Origin: an uncultured Bacilli bacterium
GTDB taxonomy: Bacteria > Bacillota_I > Bacilli_A > RF39 > UBA660
Reading direction: 5' to 3'
DNA length: 54,406 bases
Assembly (NCBI GenBank): GCA_934101225.1
Contig: CAKOQK010000007.1
Location: forward strand, 1 to 54,406
Part shown: piece by piece, positions 25,248-33,550 of the stretch
Layout of the letters: every line of letters starts with the position of its first letter
Position numbering within the stretch: position 1 is the stretch's first letter
Notes under the pieces: generated by a model
Databases searched by the model: none
Told to the model about the DNA's origin: nothing
What the model saw: the letters and a program-made list of their open reading frames with translations, nothing else
Made by a program: the position numbers and the translations under genes

Positions 25248-27971
25248 ATGAAAAGAATAATGCCAAAAAAAGAAATACTATACATATCCAAAGTGATTGA
25301 AAAAAACATTTATTATTATGATTCTTATCTTAAAGATAAAGGCTTTTTATCAGAAAATATTTTATCTCAGTTAAGAAATTTAGTCGAGGACGTTGTAATT
25401 CTCTTAAATAATAAACAAAATAATTTAACTTTAGATACACATTATGATAATGTTAATGCGTCATTTGAAGCAATAAAAGGAATAAAAAAATATAAATTTT
25501 TATCTGATTTTCATAGTTATTTACAAGGAACAGCATCTCATTACACACCTAATGAAGATAGTGCAGAACGACTAGTAAAATATTATTATAGATATATATG
25601 CTTAATAAAAAAATTATTAAAAGAAGAACTTAATATTGACATTATTAATAATATAGATTTATTCCCCGTATATGATGATAAATCTATGAAAGAAAATTAT
25701 GATATTATTTGTGATAAAGTTGAACACATCGATATTTCCAAGAAAAAATCAATTAAGGGAAAATTTTATGTTGAAAAAATTAATACAATATATTCCAAAG
25801 AAGATATTTATTATGAAATAACACTAACAAAAGCAACAGACTATAATAATAAATTTGAGAGGTTAACATTTTACTCAAAAGAATATATTCCAGATAATTA
25901 TTCTATAAATATAACAGCAGTCGATGATTTTGTAGATTTAAATATAGGTAAAGTAAAAATAAAAGTAATTACTTCTTATAAGGTTGCAATAAGAGTTTGT
26001 GAGTTAAAAAATATTTTTAAGATATTAGGAGTAACACGCAACTTTGATGAAAATTATAAAGAATATCGTAATTTGATGGATTATTTAACAGATAATCATT
26101 GCACAATTAACCATATATTATGTATGGAAAAAGGCGAATTTGATTTAGTAATTAAAAATATACAAACGGATGCTGAAAATCATTATATAAGCATAATGCT
26201 AATAAATATAAGAGAAATAATAAAAAACAATAAGCGTGGATGTAATATTTTACGATATTTAACCTCAAAAATGGTAAACACAGTAATTAAAGATCAAATA
26301 GGAATAATACCACATAAATATTTAAGTAATTTATATATTCATAAAAAAAGTGGAATGTTTGATGCTATGCCATTTGCAATGTCTCTTCATAATCATAATC
26401 CACAATTTACTGATTTAATTCAGGCAATTGATGTTGGAAATCGAGATGACGAATTATTGTTTTCTTATATAAAAAATAATATTGAAAATAATGATGAATT
26501 ATACACTCCTGTTGATGAAATAGGATATTTTGATAATATTCCAAAACTTGTTGAAAAATATAATAATAAAATACTTTCTATATTACCAAATACAGATAGT
26601 ATATTGATATTAGAACATAATTTTATTTATATTAAAGAATATGAAAAAAAATCTATAGAAATTATAAAAAAATTAGAAGAGTATTCAAATATAGTAAACT
26701 CCAATCTAAATGGTATAGTTGATTTTTATATGGATTTAATGCTTGATGAATCTATTTCAAATGATAAAGAAAAGATTTTAAAAGATATTTTTAAAAATGG
26801 TTCTATAGCATTTATTTATGGCCCAGCAGGAACAGGTAAAACTAAAATGATAGAATTGCTATCTAGTGCATTTGTAAACTACAAAAAATGTATAATTGCA
26901 AATACAACTACAGCCGTTTCAAATTTGAATGATAGATTAGAAATAGATAATAATATGAATATCATGACTATAAATAATTTTATAAAAAATTATGATGAAG
27001 ATTGTGAAATATTAATTATAGATGAATGTAGTACAATTAGTAATAATGATATGTTATCAATATTAAATAAGATAAAATATAAGGCAATTGTTATGGTAGG
27101 GGATATATATCAAATAGAATCAATCAGGTATGGAAACTGGTTTCGAATATGTAGTAGATATTTTAAAAGTGGTGTTTCATACGAATTAGAAATGACTCAT
27201 AGAACGACTGATGATGATCTATTAGATTTATGGAGTTGTGTTAGAGAAAATGATAAACGTGCAATATCTATTATGAGTAATAAAGAGTATTCTGAAGAAA
27301 TATCTAAAAATATATTTACAAGAACAACACCAGAAGAAATAATTTTATGTTTAAATTATGATGGAATGTACGGTATTAACAATATTAATAAAGTAATGCA
27401 AAATTCCAACAAAAATAAAGAATTTAATTTTGGTGTAGATACTTTTAAAGTTGGGGATCCGGTTTTATTTAATGATTGTCCAAGATTTAATAAATTCCTT
27501 TATAACAATTTAAAGGGAATAATAACTGATATAGAAGAAGATGAAAATTCTATGTGGTTTTCAATAGAAATTGAAAAGAACTCAGTAAGAAAAACAATTA
27601 TTCCAAGTGATATACAAATAATTGATAGTGACAATAAAGATAAAATAATAATTAAATTCAAAGTTAATGAATATAAGGATAAGGATGATGACGAAAATGA
27701 ATATGATCATATCATTCCTTTTAATTTATCGTATGCAATATCAATTCATAAAGCACAAGGATTGGAATATGATAGCGTTAAAGTAGTTATTACACCCAAT
27801 ATAGAAGATAGAATAACAAAGAATATTTTTTATACATCAATTACCAGAGCTAAAAAGAATCTAAAAGTATATTGGAGTTCAGATAGTCAAGATAAGATTT
27901 TTGATAGATTTGATAAAAAAGAAAGCAAAAGTGATTTAGGAATATTAAATCAAAAAATAAAAAATAGCTAA
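25248..27971 (+). CDS. Large RecD/UvrD-like superfamily I helicase
   Basis: 907 residues when started at the ATG preceded by TTGGAGGT (25237-25244); an in-frame TTG four codons earlier is inside that ribosome-binding site and is not used. The first 510 residues match nothing I know. The C-terminal part is an SF1B helicase: Walker A IYGPAGTGKTK near 522, DEC box ILIIDECSTIS near 591, VMVGDIYQIESI motif III, MTHRT motif IV, SIHKAQGLEYDSV near 832 and YTSITRAKKNL near 861. It sits between the R-M genes and the AbiEi cassette, so a defence role is likely by location. It is a single gene with its own leader hairpin. Confidence 0.8.
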   Translation: MKRIMPKKEILYISKVIEKNIYYYDSYLKDKGFLSENILSQLRNLVEDVVILLNNKQNNLTLDTHYDNVNASFEAIKGIKKYKFLSDFHSYLQGTASHYTPNEDSAERLVKYYYRYICLIKKLLKEELNIDIINNIDLFPVYDDKSMKENYDIICDKVEHIDISKKKSIKGKFYVEKINTIYSKEDIYYEITLTKATDYNNKFERLTFYSKEYIPDNYSINITAVDDFVDLNIGKVKIKVITSYKVAIRVCELKNIFKILGVTRNFDENYKEYRNLMDYLTDNHCTINHILCMEKGEFDLVIKNIQTDAENHYISIMLINIREIIKNNKRGCNILRYLTSKMVNTVIKDQIGIIPHKYLSNLYIHKKSGMFDAMPFAMSLHNHNPQFTDLIQAIDVGNRDDELLFSYIKNNIENNDELYTPVDEIGYFDNIPKLVEKYNNKILSILPNTDSILILEHNFIYIKEYEKKSIEIIKKLEEYSNIVNSNLNGIVDFYMDLMLDESISNDKEKILKDIFKNGSIAFIYGPAGTGKTKMIELLSSAFVNYKKCIIANTTTAVSNLNDRLEIDNNMNIMTINNFIKNYDEDCEILIIDECSTISNNDMLSILNKIKYKAIVMVGDIYQIESIRYGNWFRICSRYFKSGVSYELEMTHRTTDDDLLDLWSCVRENDKRAISIMSNKEYSEEISKNIFTRTTPEEIILCLNYDGMYGINNINKVMQNSNKNKEFNFGVDTFKVGDPVLFNDCPRFNKFLYNNLKGIITDIEEDENSMWFSIEIEKNSVRKTIIPSDIQIIDSDNKDKIIIKFKVNEYKDKDDDENEYDHIIPFNLSYAISIHKAQGLEYDSVKVVITPNIEDRITKNIFYTSITRAKKNLKVYWSSDSQDKIFDRFDKKESKSDLGILNQKIKNS

Positions 27972-28212
27972 TAAGTGATTTTAATCATCATCTATCCATC
28001 AATTTAATATAAATTTATAAATTATTAGTTAGATCGGATTATGCTTTATATTATGTTATCACGCATAAATTAACGTCCATCCTAACATAACAAAAACAAA
28101 TTTTTGTGATAGATTAGTATAACATGTATTGTATAATTAAGTAATGTTTAAACCATTGAATGGCTATTAAAAATTTTTACCATATTATTTATCTAAATTA
28201 TAATTTATAACA

Positions 28213-28752
28213 TCAAGATATCTGTTCATAATAATAATCTAATACACTTCTTACTTGTTCTTCAGTAAGTTTAAGTTGTTCTAATTTTTTATAATAATCT
28301 TTATAAATATTTACAGCTTTATTATAAGAATCACTACCTTCTTTATATGTTTTAGATAACTCAGATATTTCAACATCAGTATTTATACATCTAGAAAATA
28401 AATAAATATTGCAATACTGATATCCTACATTTTGATTACTATCTACATATCTTCTAAACGCAACACCATCATCAAGTAAGTTAAAGTTTGTAAACTCTAA
28501 TGGATTACCACCATAAAAACTAAATTTATTTTTTTCTAAATAATCCTTTATTTCTTCAACACTTAAGTTTTCTGTATCAATTTCATATTTTAAAGTAATA
28601 TCCCCATTAGCATGCTGATCATGATAGAATCTATAATAAGAATAACCAATAACGGTAACAACAACTAATATTACAATAACTCTAACTAACTTATTAGTAA
28701 AGAAACTATAAATAGCAGACCAAGTAAAATACTTATCTAAAAGTTTTAACAT
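28213..28752 (-). CDS. Single-pass membrane protein, unknown function
   Basis: 179 residues on the minus strand. One transmembrane helix (about 23-42), short cytoplasmic N terminus, and a mostly helical extracellular domain with two nearby cysteines (YCNIYLFSRC). A TATAAT box (28784-28779 on the minus strand) and GAGG site precede it. No family recognised. It is the only minus-strand gene between 12.9 and 31.2 kb and interrupts the defence genes, which suggests separate acquisition. Confidence 0.6.
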   Translation of the reverse strand: MLKLLDKYFTWSAIYSFFTNKLVRVIVILVVVTVIGYSYYRFYHDQHANGDITLKYEIDTENLSVEEIKDYLEKNKFSFYGGNPLEFTNFNLLDDGVAFRRYVDSNQNVGYQYCNIYLFSRCINTDVEISELSKTYKEGSDSYNKAVNIYKDYYKKLEQLKLTEEQVRSVLDYYYEQIS

Positions 28753-28841
28753 AATAACCTCACATCTAAAATAATTATAACAATAATTTTAGGTATAGTA
28801 AATTAGAAGGAATATTATTGTAAAGTACCATAAATACTTTA

Positions 28842-28870
28842 TTGACATAAATATCGAAAATTCGTATAAT
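28842..28870 (+). promoter_or_regulatory. Promoter of the AbiEi cassette with internal dyad
   Basis: Perfect TTGACA (28842-28847), 17 bases, perfect TATAAT (28865-28870). The spacer contains the short dyad CGAAAATTCG (28855-28864). AbiEi antitoxins repress their own promoters by binding inverted repeats, so this is a candidate operator. Confidence 0.7.
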
Positions 28871-28901
28871 ATCAGTAGAAAAGTCAAGAAAGGATATTAT
28901 T

Positions 28902-29528
28902 ATGGAAAAACTAACTCTTAAGGAATTTAAAGATAAAAGTTATATGGAAATTATTGAAGAACTTATGAATAAAAATAATGGATACATAACATCTAAAGAA
29001 CTAGATATGTTTGATATACATAGAATGTACCTATCAAATATGCAAACAAAAGGAATTATTGTAAAAGTATCTCCTGGTATTTATATTGATTCAAATAAAA
29101 TTGTAGACAATTATTATATTTTTTGTTTAAGTATGCCTAATACTATATACTCTCATATGACCGCATTATATTTTCATGGTATATCTACAAAAGTCCCAAA
29201 TGATGTATACGATATAACAGTTAAAAGAAGTTACAACAGTGTTCATCTAAAGAAACACAATGTTTTCTATGTTGATAATAATATTTATGAACTTGGTCTT
29301 TCTGAAGTAGAAACTCCTACGGGTAATAAAGTTAAAGCATATGATATTGAAAGATGTATTTGTGACATAATTCGTTCTAAAAAAAGAATGGATTTAGAAC
29401 TTGTTAAACATTGTATAAGAGAGTACCTAAAAAGAAAGGATAAAGATCTTGTTAAACTATCTTTGTATGCCGAAAAACTAGGTATAAAAGAAGTTGTAAT
29501 GGATTATGTAGGTATGATGCATGAATAG
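28902..29528 (+). CDS. AbiEi-family antitoxin/transcriptional regulator
   Basis: 208 residues. N-terminal winged helix (GYITSKELDMFDIHRMYLSNM then GIIVKVSPGIYID, about 29-66), a middle domain (TIYSHMTALYFHGIS) and a C-terminal helical domain (AYDIERCICDIIRSKKRMDLELV), the AbiEi layout. In known type IV systems AbiEi counteracts the AbiEii nucleotidyltransferase toxin and represses the operon. No AbiEii follows here; the next gene, overlapping by eight bases, is a small zinc-ribbon protein. Promoter is near consensus, implying strong expression unless repressed. Confidence 0.85.
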   Translation: MEKLTLKEFKDKSYMEIIEELMNKNNGYITSKELDMFDIHRMYLSNMQTKGIIVKVSPGIYIDSNKIVDNYYIFCLSMPNTIYSHMTALYFHGISTKVPNDVYDITVKRSYNSVHLKKHNVFYVDNNIYELGLSEVETPTGNKVKAYDIERCICDIIRSKKRMDLELVKHCIREYLKRKDKDLVKLSLYAEKLGIKEVVMDYVGMMHE

Positions 29529-29742
29529 AGAAAAATCAAAAGAAAACAATTTATCTGATAAGAGGATATTAGTAAATAAAATACAATGTAAAAAGTGTAA
29601 TGATATTATTGAATCAAAAGATGTTCATGATTTTAAATGGTGTTCTTGTAAGAGTATAGCAGTTGATGGTGGTTTACAATATTTAAGAAGAGTAGGAAAT
29701 CTTGAAGATATAATAGAATTATCTAAATTTGAAATAAAGTAG
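29521..29742 (+). CDS. Small zinc-ribbon-like protein in the AbiEi cassette
   Basis: 73 residues. Cysteines arranged as CKKC (about 23-26) and CSC (about 41-43) form a likely zinc ribbon, followed by SIAVDGGLQYLRR. Small proteins of this type occur in phage and mobile-element neighbourhoods. Its ATG overlaps the AbiEi stop, so translation is coupled. Whether it is the partner that replaces AbiEii is unknown. Confidence 0.7.
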   Translation: MNREKSKENNLSDKRILVNKIQCKKCNDIIESKDVHDFKWCSCKSIAVDGGLQYLRRVGNLEDIIELSKFEIK

Positions 29743-29753
29743 GAGGGTTAGAA

Positions 29754-30611
29754 ATGAATCAGGATAAAATGCATTTAATTAATAAAATATTTAATAATGA
29801 AACTATAAGAACAGTATGGGATAAGGAAGATGAAAAATATTATATAAGTGTTGTTGATATAGTAGGAGTTTTAACAGAAAGTGAAAATCCACAAGTATAT
29901 TGGAGAGTAATGAAAAAAAGACTTAAAGATGAAGGAAATGAAACCGTTACAAATTGTAACGCTTTGAAGTTAAAAGCTCAGGATGGTAAATATAGATTAA
30001 CAGATGTAGTTGATATTGAAGGTATGTTTAGAATAATTGAATCTATTCCAAGCAAAAATGCTGAACCAATAAAAGTATGGTTAGCTAAATTAGGAAGTGA
30101 AAGAATTAATGAAGTGTTTGATCCTTCACTTGCTGCCCAAAGAGCCATAGATATTTATCGTGCTAAAGGTTACGATGAAAAATGGATTGCGAAAAGATTA
30201 AAAGGAATTCAGGATCGAAAAGAATTAACTGATATCTGGCAAGAAAATGGTATAAATGAAGGTAAAGAATATGCCATACTAACTAATGAAATTTATAAAG
30301 AATGGTCAGGTATGACCGCAAAAGAATACAAACAATATAAAGGTCTTCGTAAAGAGTCTCTAAGGGATAATATGGATAACATTGAAATAATATTAGCGGA
30401 TTTATCAGAAGAAACAACTAAAAGACTTGCTAAAAAACATAGACCACAAGGTTTAGAACAAAATAAAGAAGTTGCTAGAATGGGTGGACATGCTGCAAAA
30501 GTGGCAAGAGAAGATATAGAAAAAAATTTAGGAGAATCAGTTGTTACTAAACAAAATAGATTAAATTATGAATATAAAGAAACAAAGAAATTAGAAACTA
30601 GCAGAAAGTAG
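29754..30611 (+). CDS. BRO-N/DinD-type phage antirepressor-like protein
   Basis: 285 residues. N-terminal BRO domain (about 15-110: IRTVWDKEDEKYYISVVDIVGVLT, YRLTDVVDIEGMFRIIES, KVWLAKLGSERINE) and a C-terminal domain with EWSGMTAKEYKQYKGLRKES and NMDNIEIILADL, widespread in prophage and mobile BRO proteins. These proteins act on DNA or on repressors in phage switches and after DNA damage. It lies 11 bases after the zinc-ribbon gene with an AGGAGGG site, and ends before a terminator, so the three genes form one unit. Confidence 0.85.
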   Translation: MNQDKMHLINKIFNNETIRTVWDKEDEKYYISVVDIVGVLTESENPQVYWRVMKKRLKDEGNETVTNCNALKLKAQDGKYRLTDVVDIEGMFRIIESIPSKNAEPIKVWLAKLGSERINEVFDPSLAAQRAIDIYRAKGYDEKWIAKRLKGIQDRKELTDIWQENGINEGKEYAILTNEIYKEWSGMTAKEYKQYKGLRKESLRDNMDNIEIILADLSEETTKRLAKKHRPQGLEQNKEVARMGGHAAKVAREDIEKNLGESVVTKQNRLNYEYKETKKLETSRK

Positions 30612-30703
30612 TTAATAGTCATAATATGTAAAAAAATACAGAGAAATTAACATTATTGTTAACGGATTTAACATTTTAAAAATACAAAGTTGCAATTAAT
30701 TCT

Positions 30704-30739
30704 AACTGGTGAAATTATGTCACCAGTTATATTTTGTTT
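30704..30739 (+). terminator. Terminator of the AbiEi-BRO cassette
   Basis: Nine-base perfect stem AACTGGTGA/TCACCAGTT (30704-30712 with 30720-30728), loop of seven, then T-rich tail. Confidence 0.7.
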
Positions 30740-30790
30740 AATAAAAATGAGTGCAATCAAGTCTATAATTAGTGAATTTATTAAAAGTAA

Positions 30791-30923
30791 AAAATATTTC
30801 CAAAATCATAACAAAAATGGTAGTTATGGAAAAATATTTCCAAAACTCTTCCAAAAGTTGACATAATAATTTAAATAATGTAATTATTAAATGAAAAAAG
30901 AATATTTCAAATGTCAGACATTT
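30791..30923 (+). promoter_or_regulatory. Promoter with direct-repeat and inverted-repeat operators, no gene attached
   Basis: Two copies of AAAATATTTCCAAAA (30791-30805 and 30831-30845), and a partial third TTCCAAAA (30849-30856), precede a perfect TTGACA (30858-30863), a 17-base spacer and TAATTA (30881-30886). A perfect inverted repeat AAATGTC-A-GACATTT follows (30909-30923). The layout is that of a regulated promoter in a phage or mobile element, but only a 17-codon frame without ribosome-binding site lies downstream. Confidence 0.5.
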
Positions 30924-31274
30924 CAAAATATATTTATAAGGTAATTATAAACTTAGAAAAAATAAAATATGAACAGACAAAATTATATTTTTTAGAAATT
31001 TAAATTAATAGAAAATACCAAAATAATTGGATAAAAAACAATTACAAAATAATAAAAAACCAACTCCAATGGTTGCCTTCTTAAGCGGCGCTTAGCGCCT
31101 ACATGGATTTAGTTATTTTATCTATAAATAATTTAATTAGACCAATTGTAAATACATTATTATATCTACTACACAATAAAATTATAATAAACAAATAAAA
31201 CCATATTTATACAAAATATACTCGGAAAATAACATATAAATAACTAAAAACAACTGAATTTGTTAATTTTATTT
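30924..31274 (+). other. Long non-coding stretch with a GC-rich palindrome
   Basis: No reading frame of note. It contains GGCGC-TTA-GCGCC (31087-31099), conspicuous in this AT-rich background, and next to it AACCA/TGGTT (31058-31074), which on the minus strand is followed by TTTTTTATT and could terminate the XRE gene transcript or a small RNA. Otherwise nothing seen. Confidence 0.45.
31051..31099 (-). terminator. Possible minus-strand terminator with adjacent GC-rich hairpin
   Basis: Read on the minus strand: GGCGC-TAA-GCGCC, 12 bases, then AACCA/TGGTT and a T run (31057-31051). It is 175 bases beyond the stop of the XRE regulator. Confidence 0.45.
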
Positions 31275-31700
31275 TTACTTAAATATACTATCCATCGAAA
31301 TATTATGATTCTTACAAATTGTATACAAACTCATAGTAGAAATTAAATTATTACCTAATTCATAATTACTATAAGTAGTTTGAGATATCATACACTCATC
31401 TGCAATTTGCTGCTGAGTTAAATTTAAATCTTTTCTAATTCTTTTTAATTTGTTACCAATCATTTTTCTATCAATACTATCAAGTTTATCATACTTAACA
31501 TTCTTACTATTTAACTTAAGTAAATAATCCATGGAATAACCATATTTCAAACTAAAATTATATAAATGCTTTAAAGGAATAACATCTCTACCAGTTTCCC
31601 ATCCACTATAGGTAGATTCAGACACATTAAAAACCTTACCAAGTTCCTTCTGAGTCATTTCCATGTATTCTCTAATATATTTCAAGTTGTTTTCGTACAT
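31275..31700 (-). CDS. Transcriptional regulator with two XRE-type helix-turn-helix domains
   Basis: 141 residues from the ATG preceded by GGTGGTAG; a longer in-frame start ten codons upstream lacks a ribosome-binding site. Two HTH_3 domains in tandem: residues about 6-62 (MTQKELGKVFNVSESTYSGWE) and 84-139 (LTQQQIADECMISQTTYSNYE). Each would bind DNA as the Cro/C1 family does; two in one chain suggests a pseudo-dimer or two half-sites. Divergent from the unknown gene at 31820 and near the operator-like repeats at 30.8 kb, either of which could be its target. Confidence 0.85.
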   Translation of the reverse strand: MYENNLKYIREYMEMTQKELGKVFNVSESTYSGWETGRDVIPLKHLYNFSLKYGYSMDYLLKLNSKNVKYDKLDSIDRKMIGNKLKRIRKDLNLTQQQIADECMISQTTYSNYELGNNLISTMSLYTICKNHNISMDSIFK

Positions 31701-31819
31701 TTTACTACCACCTATTATTAATTTTTGCATTAAAAAAATAATTATTTATAAAACTTGGATATATTTGGTAAAAATATGTTATTATAATGTATAGAAACAA
31801 AAAGAAAATAGGTAATCAT

Positions 31820-32512
31820 ATGAATTATAAAACTAAAATACTACAATATCTTATAAGTACTAAGCCGAAACATTATGGAATAATGCAAGAATTAATTAAC
31901 AATGGTGTATTCGATAAAATTTTAAAAATTAATTTTAAAAAAGAAGATAATAATCAAAATGTTGAAGAATCATTTATTGAAAAACTAACTTTCTTTGTTG
32001 ATTTCTTTCATAACAACTTTCCATCAATTAAAGAAAAAGGACACATACTAGAGTTAATATTAACAACAAATATACCAGAATTTTTAACTACACCTATTAC
32101 TTTAAAAGAACTTAACGATAAATATATTATTTATTCAATGAAAAAAACAATCATTATTAACTTCCTAACTATTTTTAAACAAATCAGAAATAATATTCCC
32201 ATTCAAGAATTAAATAAATTAAAAATAAAATATAACTATAATTTAGATAAATTAACAGATGTTGAAAACCTGTTTAATCTTTTAAAAGACCTAGTAATAA
32301 CCAATATAACCAATGATGATAACATACTATGCTTATTTGATAACTACGCTAACAAGATGACCAAAATAGAAAACGAATACAACCTTAACAAACAAGAAAC
32401 CATCATTAAAATAAACAATGAATATATTTATTACTATAAAAAGATTTTTAATAATTATCAAAAAAGAATAAAGGTAATAAACTTAGCAAAATGCGTATAT
32501 AAACTAACTTAA
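31820..32512 (+). CDS. Unknown, mainly helical cytoplasmic protein
   Basis: About 230 residues, rich in Asn, Lys and Ile, no signal peptide. An upstream in-frame ATG (31787) overlaps the TATAAT box (31783-31788), so the ATG at 31820 with TAGG ahead is the better start. No family recognised. It is divergent from the double-XRE regulator and may be regulated by it, as the two share a 119-base intergenic region. Confidence 0.55.
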   Translation: MNYKTKILQYLISTKPKHYGIMQELINNGVFDKILKINFKKEDNNQNVEESFIEKLTFFVDFFHNNFPSIKEKGHILELILTTNIPEFLTTPITLKELNDKYIIYSMKKTIIINFLTIFKQIRNNIPIQELNKLKIKYNYNLDKLTDVENLFNLLKDLVITNITNDDNILCLFDNYANKMTKIENEYNLNKQETIIKINNEYIYYYKKIFNNYQKRIKVINLAKCVYKLT

Positions 32513-32543
32513 TTTGTAAAGTATATGATATTTTTAAAATTAA

Positions 32544-32572
32544 TTGACATATTCTTCTAAAACATATAACAT
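32544..32572 (+). promoter_or_regulatory. Sigma-A promoter of the Nudix gene
   Basis: TTGACA (32544-32549), 17 bases, TAACAT (32567-32572). Confidence 0.6.
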
Positions 32573-32602
32573 AAATTAAATATTTAAGAAAGAAGTAAAA
32601 AA

Positions 32603-32995
32603 ATGATTAAGGTAGTAGCTGCAATAATTAGAAATAATCAAAATGAAATATTTATAGCCCAAAGAAATCAAAATAAATCTCAAGGAGGCCTATGGGAATT
32701 CCCTGGTGGGAAAATAGAACCTAATGAAACTGAAAATCAGGCAATTATTAGAGAGATAAAAGAAGAATTAGACATGAATATTACAGTAATAGATAAGTAT
32801 ACTGAAATAATTTATGAATATCCCGATAAAACTATTAATCTAATTGTCTTAAATTGCCAAATAAATGATAATCATTATGCTTTACTAGAACACCAAGATT
32901 GTGCCTGGACAGTTCCATCTAATCTAAAAAACTATGAATTTGCTCCTGCTGACAAGATCATCATTAGCAAATTAAACAACAATAAAATCTCTTAA
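32603..32995 (+). CDS. MutT-like Nudix hydrolase (8-oxo-dGTPase type)
   Basis: 130 residues. The Nudix box GGKIEPNETENQAIIREIKEEL (about 37-58) has the catalytic Glu residues intact, with D in place of the usual G after EEL. The opening KVVAAIIRNNQNEIFIAQR and GGLWEFPGGK are typical of MutT, which removes oxidised dGTP from the nucleotide pool. The C-terminal W-x-V-P element also fits. Related Nudix enzymes act on other nucleotides, so the substrate is inferred. Confidence 0.85.
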   Translation: MIKVVAAIIRNNQNEIFIAQRNQNKSQGGLWEFPGGKIEPNETENQAIIREIKEELDMNITVIDKYTEIIYEYPDKTINLIVLNCQINDNHYALLEHQDCAWTVPSNLKNYEFAPADKIIISKLNNNKIS

Positions 32996-33083
32996 TATTA
33001 TAGTGATAGAATTAAATTATTTGTAAATTATTTCTTAATTTTGGTTTTGATTGACAAACCTTTAAAAAACTTTAATATTTTTG

Positions 33084-33147
33084 ATACTTATATCATTAAA
33101 AGACGTATAGTTGCTAATAATCGGACAGATTTGCAACTATCTTTTTT
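33084..33147 (+). ncRNA. Possible small RNA or terminator unit (sRNA-3)
   Basis: TTGACA (33051-33056), 16-base spacer and TAATAT (33073-33078) precede a roughly 64-nt stretch that ends in the perfect stem ATAGTTGC/GCAACTAT (33107-33114 with 33133-33140) and CTTTTTT. The hairpin may simply terminate the Nudix gene, but the promoter directly in front argues for a separate short transcript. Confidence 0.45.
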
Positions 33148-33475
33148 ATACAATAAGAAATTCATACTGAAAAACAAACGCATGATATACATAATATTAA
33201 AGTATAAAATTTAAGGATTAAAAATAAATTATCTAAATATGACTAATAACAAATAAAAAAACAATAAAAAACAATAAAAAAAATGAAAGATAGCGACTAC
33301 CGGAATTTAAGTCTGTGGATACTAAAGGTTACTTTATATTTGAAACAGGAAATTATAAGTAAAAGACGAAAATATCAAATTTAAAATTTTTATCTAAGTT
33401 CAGTGTTAAACAAATACATCAAAAATAGAATTCATAGTATCAAGCAAAATACATGTCGACATGATCAAAGACAGG

Positions 33476-33503
33476 TTTACATTAATTTAAAATTTGATAT
33501 AAT
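33476..33503 (+). promoter_or_regulatory. Sigma-A promoter of the arc operon
   Basis: TTTACA (33476-33481), 16 bases, perfect TATAAT (33498-33503). Confidence 0.6.
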
Positions 33504-33550
33504 AATTATAGATAGTAAAGAAGACTATTATTTAGAAAGGTAGGAGAAAA

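Larger units (their letters stand above)
32996..33550 (+). other. Long intergenic region between the Nudix gene and arcA
   Basis: Holds the sRNA-3 candidate (33051-33147), A-rich near-tandem CAATAAAAAA units (33261-33281), a short in-frame peptide LPEFKSVDTKGYFIFETGNYK (about 33297-33358) that may be a gene relic, and the arcA promoter (33476-33503). Confidence 0.4.

Noticed and set aside
33261..33285. Repeat element
   Set aside because: CAATAAAAAA units are low-complexity A-rich DNA, expected by chance here.
33297..33358. Short peptide-like frame ending GYFIFETGNYK
   Set aside because: Looks like a protein C terminus but is only 21 codons with a stop before it; noted as a possible relic, not a gene.
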